A stretch of DNA of 36,847 nucleotides, taken from contig JANFAH010000179.1 in assembly GCA_024663395.1 (NCBI GenBank), positions 1-36,847 of the forward strand, given 5' to 3'. The translations under genes and the position numbers were made by a program. Of this stretch, positions 22,807 through 34,380 are shown one piece after another. Each line of letters starts with the position of its first letter. Position 1 is the first letter of the stretch. The notes under the pieces were generated by a model. It made no database searches and had not been told where the DNA came from. It saw nothing but the letters and a program-made list of their open reading frames with translations. The stretch is from Pisolithus tinctorius. Its lineage: Eukaryota > Basidiomycota > Agaricomycetes > Boletales > Pisolithaceae.

Positions 22807-25800
22807 TCGGTAGATATCGCAACCGCGGAATCTTATCGGAGGTCGAGTGAAACCAGTAGCTTCGATCCTGATTCTGTCGGATGCCATTTCCATTGTACTC
22901 ACCGATTGTGTGTATTATCGGTCCATTTTTGACCTCGCGTTTGACCGGACGTGTTTCAATAAGGTAGAAAGGTTCCGCCAGGTTTCATATTTCATTGATA
23001 GAACACTCATTTTTCTTCTTTGTTATTTACTTCCGTTCCTTTGACATATTATTCCATGAACTTTTTGATTCCGCCGCCTTGTTACATAACGTAATACATA
23101 TATCTGGTTACATCACTCAAAAAACTAGGGGACTCGTAAAAATCGAGGACTTCCCCTTAACTGTCAGGACCCGTATGGCCGTTCATATCATCGTGCTTCA
23201 GAGGCCGTGGTGGTCAGTAGTTGAGTCGACTGTCATACCTATGCAATGCTAATCTCCATGGCATCATGGACACGATCTATTATGTTATCAACTTACCACA
23301 AATATCTCGCCCCTCTCATTCCTGTCAACGAGAATGTCCACACGCTTCTTGGCATTGTTTCGTTGCATCCACCGTCCCGCGATCGCTGCGGAATTACCTC
23401 AGAAAAGATGCCCCCACCATCAGAGCCCCATTTAAGGAGATGGACATTGTAGTACCCGCAACTTAGGGTATCAACAGGGACAGCTTGGAGACGACAACTC
23501 AAACAGTGAGAATCGGAAGCCCCTTGGTAAGTGCTGCGCACACTGCCGAACAGGCGATACGACCACGATTGTGGCCGGAGGTGCATAATCGGCGGAGACC
23601 CGTGGAGATGGCGGCGGTAGCGCTTACCCTTTGCGCCACTGGCTGGACTACGTGGCCCTATGACATTGTTCAGACAGCCCGACATGAGGGATATGCAGCT
23701 GATACTCTGATGGCTCTAGCGACCCTTTGGACCGTTCTAAGTCCGAGTCCATAGACCGACGGCCAAACTCGCAGTAACTGGAAAAAGAGACCGAGTCGGA
23801 AGAGGCCAGCCACCCGAGAGTCTCACCCACCAATCAATATATTTGTTATTACTCGCGACGCTCCGAACGGCATTAATGATGATCACTTCAAGATCCCATG
23901 GCAAAATTGAGCGCAAACGGAAGGGATGAGCCGCCACTGAGACACACGCCACGGTGAGTATGTACCTTATTTACTGTCAATGGAGTGTCACGTCGTCGTC
24001 GGCTTCGCCGATAGATCGGAACAGAATAGATAACGCAAGGATCCCCAGTGGCAAATCTTGCTCAACTGTTTTGCAAGGACTGACCACCGTCATTCGGAGT
24101 GTAGAAGACGCTCTGTGAACGCGATACAGGCGCATGACGCAATGTCCCGTCTGGTGGTGCTCATGGGTGCCCGCACGGGCACGCTAGACCAAATAGGGGG
24201 CGCCAAGAAGCTGTGCAATCTTAGAGAACAGAACGTCATGGATTGGAGAGCTATGTACATACGTACGTATGTACGTATTGCGGAATCAGAAGAACTTCGG
24301 TGTGACCTAGAAGTTGGAACATGCGGTGGGCAACGGTGTTGGTTCTTAAAGTCCTTGTCTGTCTTCTTGGGATAAGTTGGGATAAGTTATTGTTATTGGT
24401 GCCAATCTACTGAAAGGGCTGAGCAGGAGATAAGAAACTTGGCCTGGAGCGAAACAAACCATTTTCCATCCAGGGAAATTAGTTCAGAGTGGCATGATAA
24501 TTTTGACGTCGGACTCGATACGGCGATACGCCTACGCGGTGCTAATAGGACAAATACGGTGGGTGGTGGTGGTGGTGGGTAAGAAGAGGTACCACAATAC
24601 CGGTGCGGGAAGTTCCGATACATATATGGGCATTGACCTGGGCGCTAACCATCGGGCGCTAAATTACATCATCGGGATCATGATGACTGGACAACCCGCG
24701 ATGCTCTGGAGCCTGGTGAGTCATTTTTCATACTAAAATGTATATTGGCGTTCATCGTGTTGCGTGCAGGTGTCGACTGAAGCACCTGAGCGATTGGGAG
24801 TTACGGCCAGTCCTTGGCAGCTCACAACCAAATCCCACCCCACGTCAGAGTGTTGTTCTAACCCTGACTCTCGTCCAGGTCACTGATTTGAATCCAAAGA
24901 ATCAGAGCACATATCTCACACCATTGTTGTCCGCTATCACCGCTATCATAGGTGATGACGTGGCAACCGGCCAGCAGAAGTCGGGTTCAGATCGTCGATA
25001 GCAACATTCCGGATTATCGTGGGTGCGCATAGGTACCATCCAGGCATGTTGCCTTGCGGGCACGTCATGAATGTGGGACACCGCGTGGATCGGAGGAAAG
25101 TCGGAGGCTGCTGGGCACACGGTTTCGGTTGGCATGCATCGATGAGTTATCGAATACAATGTCGTCTCAGGGTATGTTGGCCTCGCCGTGTCGCCTGCAT
25201 GGTACACCGATCACTTGCCTGGTCACGTTCATTGTCGCTCCACGAATATACTCCATATTGGAGCCAGACGCCATGGCATCGATTGTTCACGTTCTACACC
25301 CCTGTGTCGTTCGTGTCACACACAGTGGCGTCCGGATTCCGGTTGTACCTGCCGTACAGGCTTCTCAATACATTTTCGTCTTTCAAGGAAGGTTCGCGCC
25401 GAACCCCGGATTTGCTGTTCCCCCGTTTCACTATGTAGGTACTCATTACTGATCAAAACCTTGTGATGCCACGGCTATCCAGGGCTATCCTCGACCCGAT
25501 CGTTGGAGTCGCACTTTCCCCGCAACACGCGTTTAGATCTTCGATGTATTCGAGACACATCGTCAAGGCTCCATGGAACTGATTTACAAGTATAGCACCG
25601 AGGTCACCGGGGTCACAGAAGGGTGGGTTCCGAGAGCTTCCAGCGCTGAGTTGAGGAAAAGGTCGCGCTGCCTTCGCGGGTTATTTCCATGGGGATGCGT
25701 TAAACTTAGGTTAGCCTTAGCCTTGGGGGGCTGGAGCTGTGGGGAAGTGATGGGTTGTTTCAGCTACTCTCACGTGTCAACTGACTGTGGATACCAACCG

Positions 25801-27435
25801 ACATGAGATGTCATAGGATGTCATGGACTCGGACACGACGTCGAGTGCAGGACTGGTGACCTGGTGAAGATCCGACCTTGTTGGCCGGTTAAACAATCTA
25901 TACATTTCTGCCTTCCTGAAGAGACCTAGTAGTTAACACGCCACAGCAGTATTGCGTCCATTGGTTTTTCCTCCATCACGGCCCCACATGCAAGGCACAT
26001 ATAACGGACCGATTCTTACCGGAGAAGCGCCCGATTCGATGTATGTCCATCATTTTATCACACACAATCATTGGAATGATATTATGACGACAGGGTTAAC
26101 AATTATAAGAATCGGTTTTTCCTGCGGCCCGACGGAAGTGGTTCTTGTAGACACACATGCCGGAGTTGAATAAGCCTCGGAAGGGATTCTTTCTCAAGGA
26201 AATGACGAAGACCGTTTGCTTTTGATGGGTTTTCTCTTTTCCCCTCGGGAGACTGATCCGAGAGTCGCGCGTTTAGGGGCCCCGTTCCGGCGAATTGTAT
26301 GTATACCCTGGTCTATATACCCAGCAGGCAGGTCGGCTCGATATGACACCGGCAAGGCCCCGAGTCGAGTCTCGATCGGAGACCATCACCATCGCCGTAC
26401 TACGACGGATATGTATCGCACCCGACGGCATCCTAAAAGCGGTTTGGTTACCGGTGGGACAGCTAACGGCAATATTATGATGTATGTAGGTTCGTTGGTC
26501 CCATCAGGCAGTATATATTGGATAAATCACTTACAAGACTGAGACAATACGTATAGCTTCGATACCGATCTCGCAGGGAAACTGATATGGTTCTGTCGAG
26601 TGAACGCACCATCACGACAATATATTATTTGGATCATAGATCATAGCGCCTCATAGCCCTGGCTCATGTATCAACTGTACTGATCGCCTGTCACTCCGGT
26701 ACCTCTCTGCATGGGATCCAACTGCGGAGGGCTATATATTGGAATGGAAGAACCTTACTGGTGTACGTGAGGGTACGTGTTATGTATATGCCGGCGCCGC
26801 GGAAGCCATGCTTTATGTATACTTAGAGTTGGCAACAGTTGCCCTCCTGCCTCTTCCTGCCTTCATAGTACCATTAATTCACGTCCAAACCTACCTACGG
26901 TTTCCAAAAGCATGCGCGCACGAATCGCTATATGCCCAGTGATCGAATCGGGTGGCCCCAGGAAGATAGAAGTTGATGAGCGAGGCACCAGTACGGTTCG
27001 GTCATACCCGGAATGTCCCGGATACAGTAGGAGCCTTGCCGGTATATGTCGATATATGATATCACCACTCGAGACCACCCGGTTTGATTAAATATTTTGG
27101 TGCAGTTTAAGGATGTCAAATTCCGCCGGGCGGTTGATAGGAATCGCCAGGGACTAGTAGAGACTTAGTCAAATTGTATGCCAAACTGAGGCTTCGATTC
27201 CTTATCGCATAATACTATTTTGACCTTCTCTTCCTACTGCGGAGATCGATCTCATATGCAGTATCATAGGGACTGTTCTTGGGTGATGAGACGTGCTATG
27301 CAATTGGCATATCACCCTGAGTCCCCTCCCCCTCCCCCATTAGATCCTCGCAGGAGCCGCCACGGAACCACCAGACAAGGGCTGAAATGAACTTGTAATT
27401 GGAAATGGGGAACTTCAAAGAACTAACAAACACAA
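22807..27435. other. Gene-poor 4.6-kb region between the inverted transposon copies
   Basis: No gene could be recognised. Open frames are short (up to about 139 codons) and often overlap each other in two frames, as at 25019-25466. A 73-codon frame at 25952-26173 (+) has a protein-like composition but no known motif. A perfect 20-bp palindrome, GTACATACGTACGTATGTAC, lies at 24255-24274. CpG is not depleted here, in contrast to the right end of the window. I saw no tRNA or further terminal repeats. Confidence 0.4.
24255..24274. repeat. Perfect 20-bp palindrome
   Basis: GTACATACGTACGTATGTAC is its own reverse complement. It lies in gene-poor DNA with no gene start nearby. It may be a simple (GTAC/GTAT) low-complexity product. 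Confidence 0.45.
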
Positions 27436-28237
27436 CACTGTAAAAAGTAAAAATCACTAAAATCAAGTGTCCAAGTCACTTTTAATGAGTGTCAGAGCAG
27501 CTGAAAATCAGTGTCAGTCATTGAACTCCAGTGTTTTTATGTGACACTGAAGTGCCCATTCGGCCTACTAAAAAACAGTGTCCTAACCACTGAAAAACAA
27601 GTGTTTCTATCACTGAAAAATGGTGTCCTTTTCATTGAATAAAAATGTTCTATGTGCTGGTTAACAGCATCATGTGTCATGTAGTACTACCATCTACTAC
27701 TACTGTGGCACGCTCTAATGTGATTATGTAAGCAGGCTAGACATCGCATCAGGGGTTTACACTCACCAACTTTTTTTTTCAGGAGAAGTGGCCTGCTCGG
27801 TCTCGAACTTAGGACCTTCAAGGAACTGGGGATGATACATTACCACTGCACCACCAGTGCTTGCAATTAGAGGTGCATCTTTACTACTTAGCCACTCAGT
27901 CAAATTTGGAATCTCGCTTCTAACTCCGACAGCCTCATTGCTCACAATCTGACTCGCAGTCTACCAATATTGGAACTCCGATTCTACCTCCGACCACGTG
28001 CACGAATTCAAACTCCGACTAATCAGGTTTGAATTCATAATCCCTAGCTATTAATGGGGACACTGACTTTTCGTGACCGACATTGAAAATCAAGTGCACA
28101 AATTGCGGCATCCATAAAATCATTGTCCGACTGATGACACTGAAAAGACGTGTCCCTGACTTCAGCGTCACAGACACTGACTTTGTCCACATCAGTGTCT
28201 GTGACACTGTTTTTTAGTGATTTTACTTTTTACAGTG
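27436..28237 (-). mobile_element. CACTA-like non-autonomous DNA transposon, copy 2 (inverted)
   Basis: An 802-bp reverse-orientation copy of the element at 22003-22803. The flanking 3-bp direct repeat is CAA (27433-27435 and 28238-28240), different from copy 1, so the two copies inserted independently rather than arising as one inverted duplication. Both terminal repeats are present; the left one has one extra A in its A-run. The same 62-codon frame found in copy 1 is present here on the minus strand without change. The two copies face each other across 4.6 kb and could pair as a long inverted repeat. Confidence 0.88.
27799..27853 (-). other. tRNA-like A-box/B-box segment inside transposon copy 2
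   Basis: This is the reverse complement of the segment in copy 1: B-box-like AGTTCGAGACC at 27799-27809 and A-box-like TGGTGCAGTGG at 27843-27853, read on the minus strand. Both boxes are unchanged between the two copies, but so is nearly the whole element, so this is not evidence of selection. Confidence 0.38.
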
Positions 28238-28240
28238 CAA

Positions 28241-30234
28241 TGAAGTAACTGCATCATGGAACATGTCAATAAACGACCATTCCTACATGTACACATATGA
28301 AAATATGATATCTGATAGAAACGCACACCCATTGGTGTTCATAAACACGCAGCCCGTTCTTTCATTTATTGCTTGGCAATTCGATCGGGCCAAGACGGGT
28401 CCCCTGTGGCTTGGACATAAACGTGAACCTTCATTGACATGGTCCTTTCATGTCCTTTCCCCGCGAGCGCAGCAGGACACTAATTGGATATAGATGCTGT
28501 ACGCAGCCATGAACGGTAATCACATTATTTATGGTATTGATCGTGCACGGATCGGGCTGTTCCATGCTCGACCGGTATCTACGATCATCAACATCCACGG
28601 CCAATCGAGTTCCAGCGGCAGCACGAGGGTCAACGGAGACCGACTTGGAAGAGCACGGGACGGGGCAGAACGGAACAAGATGAGTGGTTGATGATCTTCG
28701 ATGACGTATTCACGATACCGGAGCACGAGTTATTGGTACGGCAGAATGTGGTAGGGATACAATGACCCAGGAAACCGGATCAGTGGTATGGAATGTGTGA
28801 CAAGATAAACAGGAATTGAATCAGGTAACACAGGATGGCTCCGAATGTGAAGGTTAGTAGATATGTACTTGGCAGCAGCTCAGATATGAAAGATAACCAA
28901 CGACAGCGCCTTACCTACAAGGTGTGTCTTGTACTTACGGGGAAATATATGCGTGGTGATTCCTGCCGTACACGGCATAGCTACACATGATTGCTGACGC
29001 GAACATGCAAATGCTTGCGCTTGGCCCCGCGGAGCGGATAGATCGACGTGGTCAGTCAGCTGTCCGGAACGCATGACATTCTACGGAAGGTGGCGTACGG
29101 CGCGTGGCGTCACAATTAACAGCGAAAAGGAATGTGTCCAAGCAAATACTTGCCTTATACGTGTAAGTGGTTCTTTGGGAGGCCTCTTAAGCAAGCAGAG
29201 GTCAGTATTACTTACCGTATAAAAAGGGGATAGCAAGTTACCGCGAAAACGAGACTCAGACGGATCCCTGTGATGAGGTAAGTAGTGTTCCACGTTCGTT
29301 CATTGGTTTTGGAGTTGCGTTATGGATCCGTTATACTCCCAGAAGCAGGCATGTGTTTCGGAGGGATGGGGTATAGTACGGAGATCGTAGTTGCCGGAGC
29401 CTGCGATTTGGATGAGTCACAACTGCACATGATGGGCGATGTGATATCGCCATGTGTTCGTAGGGTGTGTGCCCACTCGACCAATCTGGATTCGGTACCG
29501 CGCTGGGATGTTCTTCCATAATCCGATATTGCCAGCGATCGTTCGCCGGGCGCCGCACATACTCGAAATCGGAAAGATAGCCGCTGCAACGTTTTGGAAG
29601 AAGAAGGTGAAAGGGGAAAGACCATTGATGGAAGGCGGATGATGTGATGATATCATAGGGAGCGCTGGTATTTGTCCTTGAGAAGGTTCTCTGGCTGCGG
29701 CCAATGCGCGCAAGACCCATACGATCGGGTACCACATATCACGCAACTGGGTCACGACGGGTGTGTGGACAAGGGAAATGGATGAATACGGACATGTGTC
29801 CTGAACGCCGAGGAGCCCTACATTACCTTTGAACCCCAACAAGCGGTAATCAGGAATGGAAGACATACACGCACCCACAGCTAGCATGAACCATAAAGGG
29901 CCGGCACATCCTCTTAGGAGTCACGACTATGACCGATAACCCTGATGTCATAAGGAGCGGAAACGTTATGGTCCGCAGAACACGTTGCAGGAACGAGTCA
30001 AGTGGGGATTCAGTTGCGAAAATTGTAATCGATAAAAACTGGCAGGCATATTGGAAAGTGTATTTCGCAGGAGTCATCATGGTGGTAGGCAAGTCATCGT
30101 GAAAAAAATGTCAGAGCAAGTCGAGTTCAAACTATTAGAGGGGACGCTCACGTGACGCGGGGTAGTGTCTGTCATCCGGGTTTATCTTGTTGCTGCTCCC
30201 CCACTCGTCCTGTTAGCCGCAAACTAGCTGAGAA
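28241..30234. other. Gene-poor 2-kb region
   Basis: No gene or RNA could be supported between transposon copy 2 and the DCN1 gene. The longest frames (134 and 156 codons on the minus strand at 29331-29735 and 29417-29887) overlap each other in different frames and match nothing I know. CpG frequency is normal. Confidence 0.35.
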
Positions 30235-31760
30235 ATGGTCGGTCGCTGTTGGAATATAACCAGATAGGCTAACGGTTATAGTCAGTCTTCCAGAGTAACT
30301 TCACAGGCATTATCCGAGTTTTTGTCAGTGACCGGCGCATCGTAAGTACACATCACCAACGACTTCCGAACCAGTGACTCACCACTGTCGACCAGGACCA
30401 AAGAAGCCAGGCGATATCTCGAAAAATACAAGCTTCTCGATGCTGCTCTCGATGCTTACTTCACAGATGGAGGGCGAAGACGCTCAGAAACAAACCTGTC
30501 GACAAGTAGCATCAACGGGCTATTTGACAAGTACAAGGGTATTTCCATTCGAGGAGGGGATAACGTGTACATTTTGTTAACGGATACGTGCTTCATCTCT
30601 CACAGATCCTGGAAGCGATGAAATCAGCGTGGATGGCACCGTATCGGTTATGTGGAGATCTAGGTGTGGATCAAGAAGATATTGTCTTGCTTGCGATAGC
30701 CTACGAACTCAAATCACCTCATATGGGCGAATGGACAAGAAAGGGCTGGATCAGCGGACTGAAGAGTTTGGGGTGAGTGTTCTCTTTTTTCCTGATACAT
30801 ATATACATATGGCCGCGGTTATACCACAAATCATCTTATCATTCACACAGATGTGATACGCTGGATTCACTCAGGAATGCCCTCCCCCGCCTGCGCGTAA
30901 AACTCGCCTCCGACCCGTCATACTTCGTTGCGGTGTACAACCACACCTTCACACTTGCGCGCACGGAGGGTCAGCGCAGTCTAGGCAAGTCTTCTCCTTC
31001 GTCCGACTGTAGACCGAATGCGCTGAAGATCGTCCGACGCACGATGATTTTGCACATTATACCTATTAGCCCTCGATACCGCTATAGCCTACTGGGAACT
31101 GCTCATTCCCTTTGGTCTTTCTGCGGCGCTCTCAATCGCATTTCTTCATCTTCTTCATCTCCACATCTTGATTCAATCTATGGAAATAATCATTGCAGCG
31201 ACGCCGACGTCGATATGGACGAGAAAGAAAGTGGCGATGACGGGAACGGATGTGGAAAGAAGCACACAGAATGGTGGTTCGAGTTTCTGAGGGAGAAGGG
31301 CAGCAAGGGGGTGAGCAAGGATACGTGGAACATGGTGAGCGGTCACTCGTCTCTTTTTTCCTCTTCGGATCTCTCTTTTGGCAACCCACTCTTTTTCCGT
31401 TTTCCTGGCTTGAGTCCTCCGACTTCCCAATAAGATATGTATATTCTTTGGCAAACATGCATGCTGATCGGTCTGTACGCCTTCATGGGACGCGAACAAC
31501 CAGCTTGCAGAATTTATCCGAACGATTGATGCGAAATTTGAGGAGCACGACGCGACTGGTACGTGTCTCCTTGCAGCCTTTGTGACGAAGGCCTGTTGAT
31601 TCGTATTCGCTTGCTGGATCTGTAACCCACCTGATACCTATCGATTACTGTTGATGAAATGTGGGTCTCATCAATCCAATACCACACCAAAATAGCTGCG
31701 TGGCCATCCACAATAGATGATTTTGTAGACTGGGTGAAGGCGAAGAAGCTCAGAGCATGA
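30235..31760 (+). CDS. DCN1: DCN1-like cullin neddylation factor with two apparent frame breaks
   Basis: Dcn1 is a scaffold E3 that helps transfer NEDD8 to cullins. Reading in order: a UBA-like start ALSEFLSVTGASTKEARRYL, EKYKLLDAALDAYF, SINGLFDKYK|DPGSDEISVDGT, RLCGDLGVDQEDIVLLAIAY, MGEWTRKGWISGLKSLG|CDT, RNALPRLRVKLASD, LARTEGQRSL|ALDTAIAYWE, WWFEFLREKGSKGVSKDTWN, EFIRTIDAKFEEHD and AAWPSTIDDFVDWVKAKK. The stop is at 31758-31760. The potentiating neddylation domain is therefore complete in content, but the frame breaks twice: one extra base at about 30641-30645 and one missing base at about 31117-31122. Neither can be removed by an intron I can see. One intron (30985-31069) uses a GC donor, GCAAGT. 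The first exon is uncertain; the ATG at 30235 is the best candidate, because an in-frame stop precedes the recognisable part and no ATG lies between. Confidence 0.85.
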
Positions 31761-32319
31761 TGCATGCTCATCACCCCTCCATCATGCTGGGACTTTTATT
31801 TCTTTTTGATTGCTTTGCTCCGCACAGAATGCACAAGTATATACCTAGCTACACTCGTGACGAATTCAGAGTTGCGCCTTTGGGTCCGGGGATGACTTGA
31901 TGACGACGCGTCGAAGTCATATTAGATTACCGTCTTGCGTAGGGAACTTCCTCCTAACAGCTGTGCAACAGGTTCCCGTCTCAAGCCACCAAATTTATGA
32001 CCAGTCGGGCGGTTGATGCAACAGTCCAGTACTAAAGCCCTAAATGCAGCAGTAATTTAGGGGGAGCAAATCAATGAATACCCGTTATAGTTATGTTCCA
32101 GTATTTAGACCAAGGTACTCCTTGTCGAGCTGGAAAGACCTGAACGGGGGATCTACCACTGATCTTGGGGACACCGTATCACTTCTGGGAAGTTTGTGTA
32201 ATACGATTGGTGTCATGCGCTTTGGAGTCAGAGCGAAACATGTTGTAGGCAGTTCCGCTCGCTTCTAGCAATCTTGGGTCTCTACGCGTCAGTCACCCGT
32301 GGATCACCTTCCCGAGTCC
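31761..32319. other. Convergent intergenic region
   Basis: About 560 bp between the 3' ends of the DCN1-like and RPP14-like genes. A 64-codon frame at 32074-32268 (+) is the longest on the plus strand and has no recognisable features. No repeats or RNA genes were noticed. Confidence 0.4.
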
Positions 32320-32874
32320 CTACAAACCAATGTAGCCAGCATCAGCGTAACCACCACTCCCAAAGGATAGGGACGGCAGGAACGACGATTCTCGCAGGAG
32401 CGAAAACCTAGGCTGCGAGGGTCGTGAGGGCGAGGTGGCGGTTATGGCAGCCAGTATCTTCGGCGCGTCACTATCCATTTGTCCATTGGTTCGTGCCAAG
32501 TCCAATCCGTACGTTTTTTTTTACAAGTCAGCAGCCCGGCATAATGGAGCAACGGAACAAAAAAACCACGTTAGCGAGTAATGCTTCTTCGCAAAGAGAC
32601 GCACATACGATGTATGAGCCCTCACAATGACCTCACCCCATGGATCCCGCCCACCAACGCGTACGCCGCCAGTGCTCCACTTCGTGACAGCGAGAACGTC
32701 GATGTAAGTGCCCGCCGACGTGATTCCGAATGAATCGCCCAGTGCGTCCTGAAGGGCCTTGCGGATGGTTAAGACGTCAACATCTTCATCAGGCTCGGAG
32801 TCTGCGGTTCTGACTGGGAGGGTAATTGAGAGACGAAGGTAGTGGTGGTTGGCGGAGAGCGGTGTGAGGGACAT
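32320..32874 (-). CDS. RNase P/MRP protein subunit, RPP14/POP5-like
   Basis: Small protein of 138 residues in two exons, 32874-32609 and 32470-32320, with a 138-nt intron (GTATGT...GGATAG). Splicing is needed to join GEVIVRAHTS to DAPKILAAITA and keeps the frame exactly. The fold-defining elements match the Pop5/Rpp14 family: N-terminal strand NHHYLRLSITLPV, an acidic linker, helix IRKALQDALGDSFG, strand TYIDVLAVTKW, then GEVIVRAHTSDAPKILAAI and a C-terminal FSLLRESSFLPSL. Members bind RNA in RNase P and RNase MRP and act in tRNA and rRNA maturation in the nucleus. It lacks the MVRFKNRY start typical of true Pop5, so Rpp14-like is the better guess. The ATG at 32874 is the first in frame. Confidence 0.7.
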
Positions 32875-33225
32875 CTTGAGGGAGACGTTATGTAGAGATT
32901 ACACCAGACAGGGTAGTTTGAAAGATGACCGACCAGTCACTATCAGATGGCAGGCAATGAATTTGGCACGTGTACATAAGCGCGACTCAAAGTTGCCAGA
33001 GATTCGGCTGTGGAGTCAGGTGTTTGTCGGGTGCTTGATGTGAGTTTTCGGCGGCAGAATTCAAACTCCAACCACTCTCCTCACTTGTCATCAACAGCCT
33101 GTCATCCATGGAGTCTGATTCCTCTGGTCCCCCCCCCAGCAGTGCAACCCTTCAAATCAGTGACAAAAGTGGCAGTCCCATGAGTTCTCTGGGAGAAATC
33201 CTATGCAGTGCAGACTGATCATCTT

Positions 33226-33411
33226 ATCAAGTGGTACAAGACCCATGAAACAGAATGAAAGAAGCTCTTTTCAGACTCTACACAAGATACTTGGGAGGAA
33301 GGTAGGAATAAGCAGCAATTGCAACATGGGAAGGGTGCCATCTATGTTTAGATTGTGAAGGCAATTTCCTCAGTCAGTGACAAGACACCTGAATTTCTAG
33401 TCCTTGCTTGA
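33226..33411 (+). pseudogene. Transposon protein fragment with in-frame stops
   Basis: The plus-strand frame reads IKWYKTHETE, stop, KKLFSDSTQD and continues with a Gln/Lys-rich stretch and GKGAIYV, stop, IVKAISSVSDKTPEFLVLA. Stops are TGA at 33256-33258, where Arg (CGA) would fit before KKLFSDS, and TAG at 33349-33351, where Gln would fit. The charged helical style matches the N-terminal part of transposon-borne proteins in this region. It ends where the CpG-rich insertion begins. Confidence 0.45.
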
Positions 33412-33415
33412 GACA

Positions 33416-34176
33416 TGTCATAACCGTGCGTTCATCATAGGTCTTTGCTCACTCTGCAACCTTTTCCACTGGTCATTCACTCACTCTGCACCAACTCCAC
33501 CCACCTTCTATCGTCTACGAACCATCTCCACTCTGACTGCTGTCAGACTTGTGTTGTTCTCCTACTGGACCGGGTGGACCGTTCTCTGGAGGGTCGCATG
33601 ACTACCCTCGCAGTCAGGTACTCTGCAGTGCATGCACTGCATGGTCCAGTGCCTGGATTGTTTCCTTTTCTGGATGTTCTATGTTACCCATCCATATGTC
33701 CTCTGTCTACCCTTCATTCATTGTCCAGGAAGTTTTACTTGAAATTTTATGAGTCTCCATATGTCAGTTCTGATTCTGGTTACTGTACCTCCGTAGTAGT
33801 ATAAAAGCATGTATCATACTCTGCCGTTCCTCAGTACGAATATCAACTTAGTTCCTACTCCTCCTGACTCCGTCTTCTGTCTGTTGGACTTACCTCTGAC
33901 CTTCTGTCTGTACTCTCCCTCTAAAATACGAGGGCTGAGATTGTGCAAGGGGGTAGTGCATGAGCTAAACCCGACACCCTCACTCCGCTCTGCCTTTACT
34001 TCGGCAGACTTCATTCCTGCCATCTCTCCACTAGTTGGAGTTCTGCTTCCCTGTGTCGGACTTGCTTCCGGACCCTCCTCTAGACCTTATTTAGCGTCGG
34101 AGTTGGTCGGAGTAGGCCCGGACTTGACAAGACAACCCATCTGTCTTCACTGCTCCTTTCTGCAGTCAACTTGACA
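33416..34176. repeat. Candidate solo LTR nested in the transposon relic
   Basis: A 761-bp block starts TGTCATAACC and ends CAACTTGACA, so it has TGTCA...TGACA termini as in many LTRs. It contains TATAAAAG at 33800-33807, suitable for an LTR promoter. It holds about 22 CpGs, whereas the DNA on both sides is almost CpG-free, which suggests a younger insertion. ACATGT occurs at both junctions, but with the TG...CA boundary the 5-bp flanks (AGACA and TGTAC) do not match, so a target duplication is not established. No primer-binding site or polypurine tract was found. It could also be a different kind of insert. Confidence 0.42.
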
Positions 34177-34380
34177 TGTACATGCTTTTTTTTGGAAATC
34201 AAAAAACTACCCCTTAAAAATTTTACAGCTTAAAAACTAAGTATTGAAAACAGAATGTGCTACTTGGGCAGATGGGTGCTGGATGTACCTATGAGGATCT
34301 GGTAGGCAGTAGCAGCACAAAAAATATCATTTGTATGCAGACTTTTTTCACATCTGTTGCTTTACTAATCATTATCAACA

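Noticed and set aside
22003..28240. A single 6.2-kb element with 801-bp inverted terminal repeats
   Set aside because: Each 801/802-bp unit has its own complete pair of ends and its own 3-bp duplication, so they are two separate insertions.
30588..30776. Separate small gene starting in the DCN1 region
   Set aside because: Its C-terminal part (RLCGDLGVDQEDIVLL onward) is clearly the middle of DCN1 read after the frame break.
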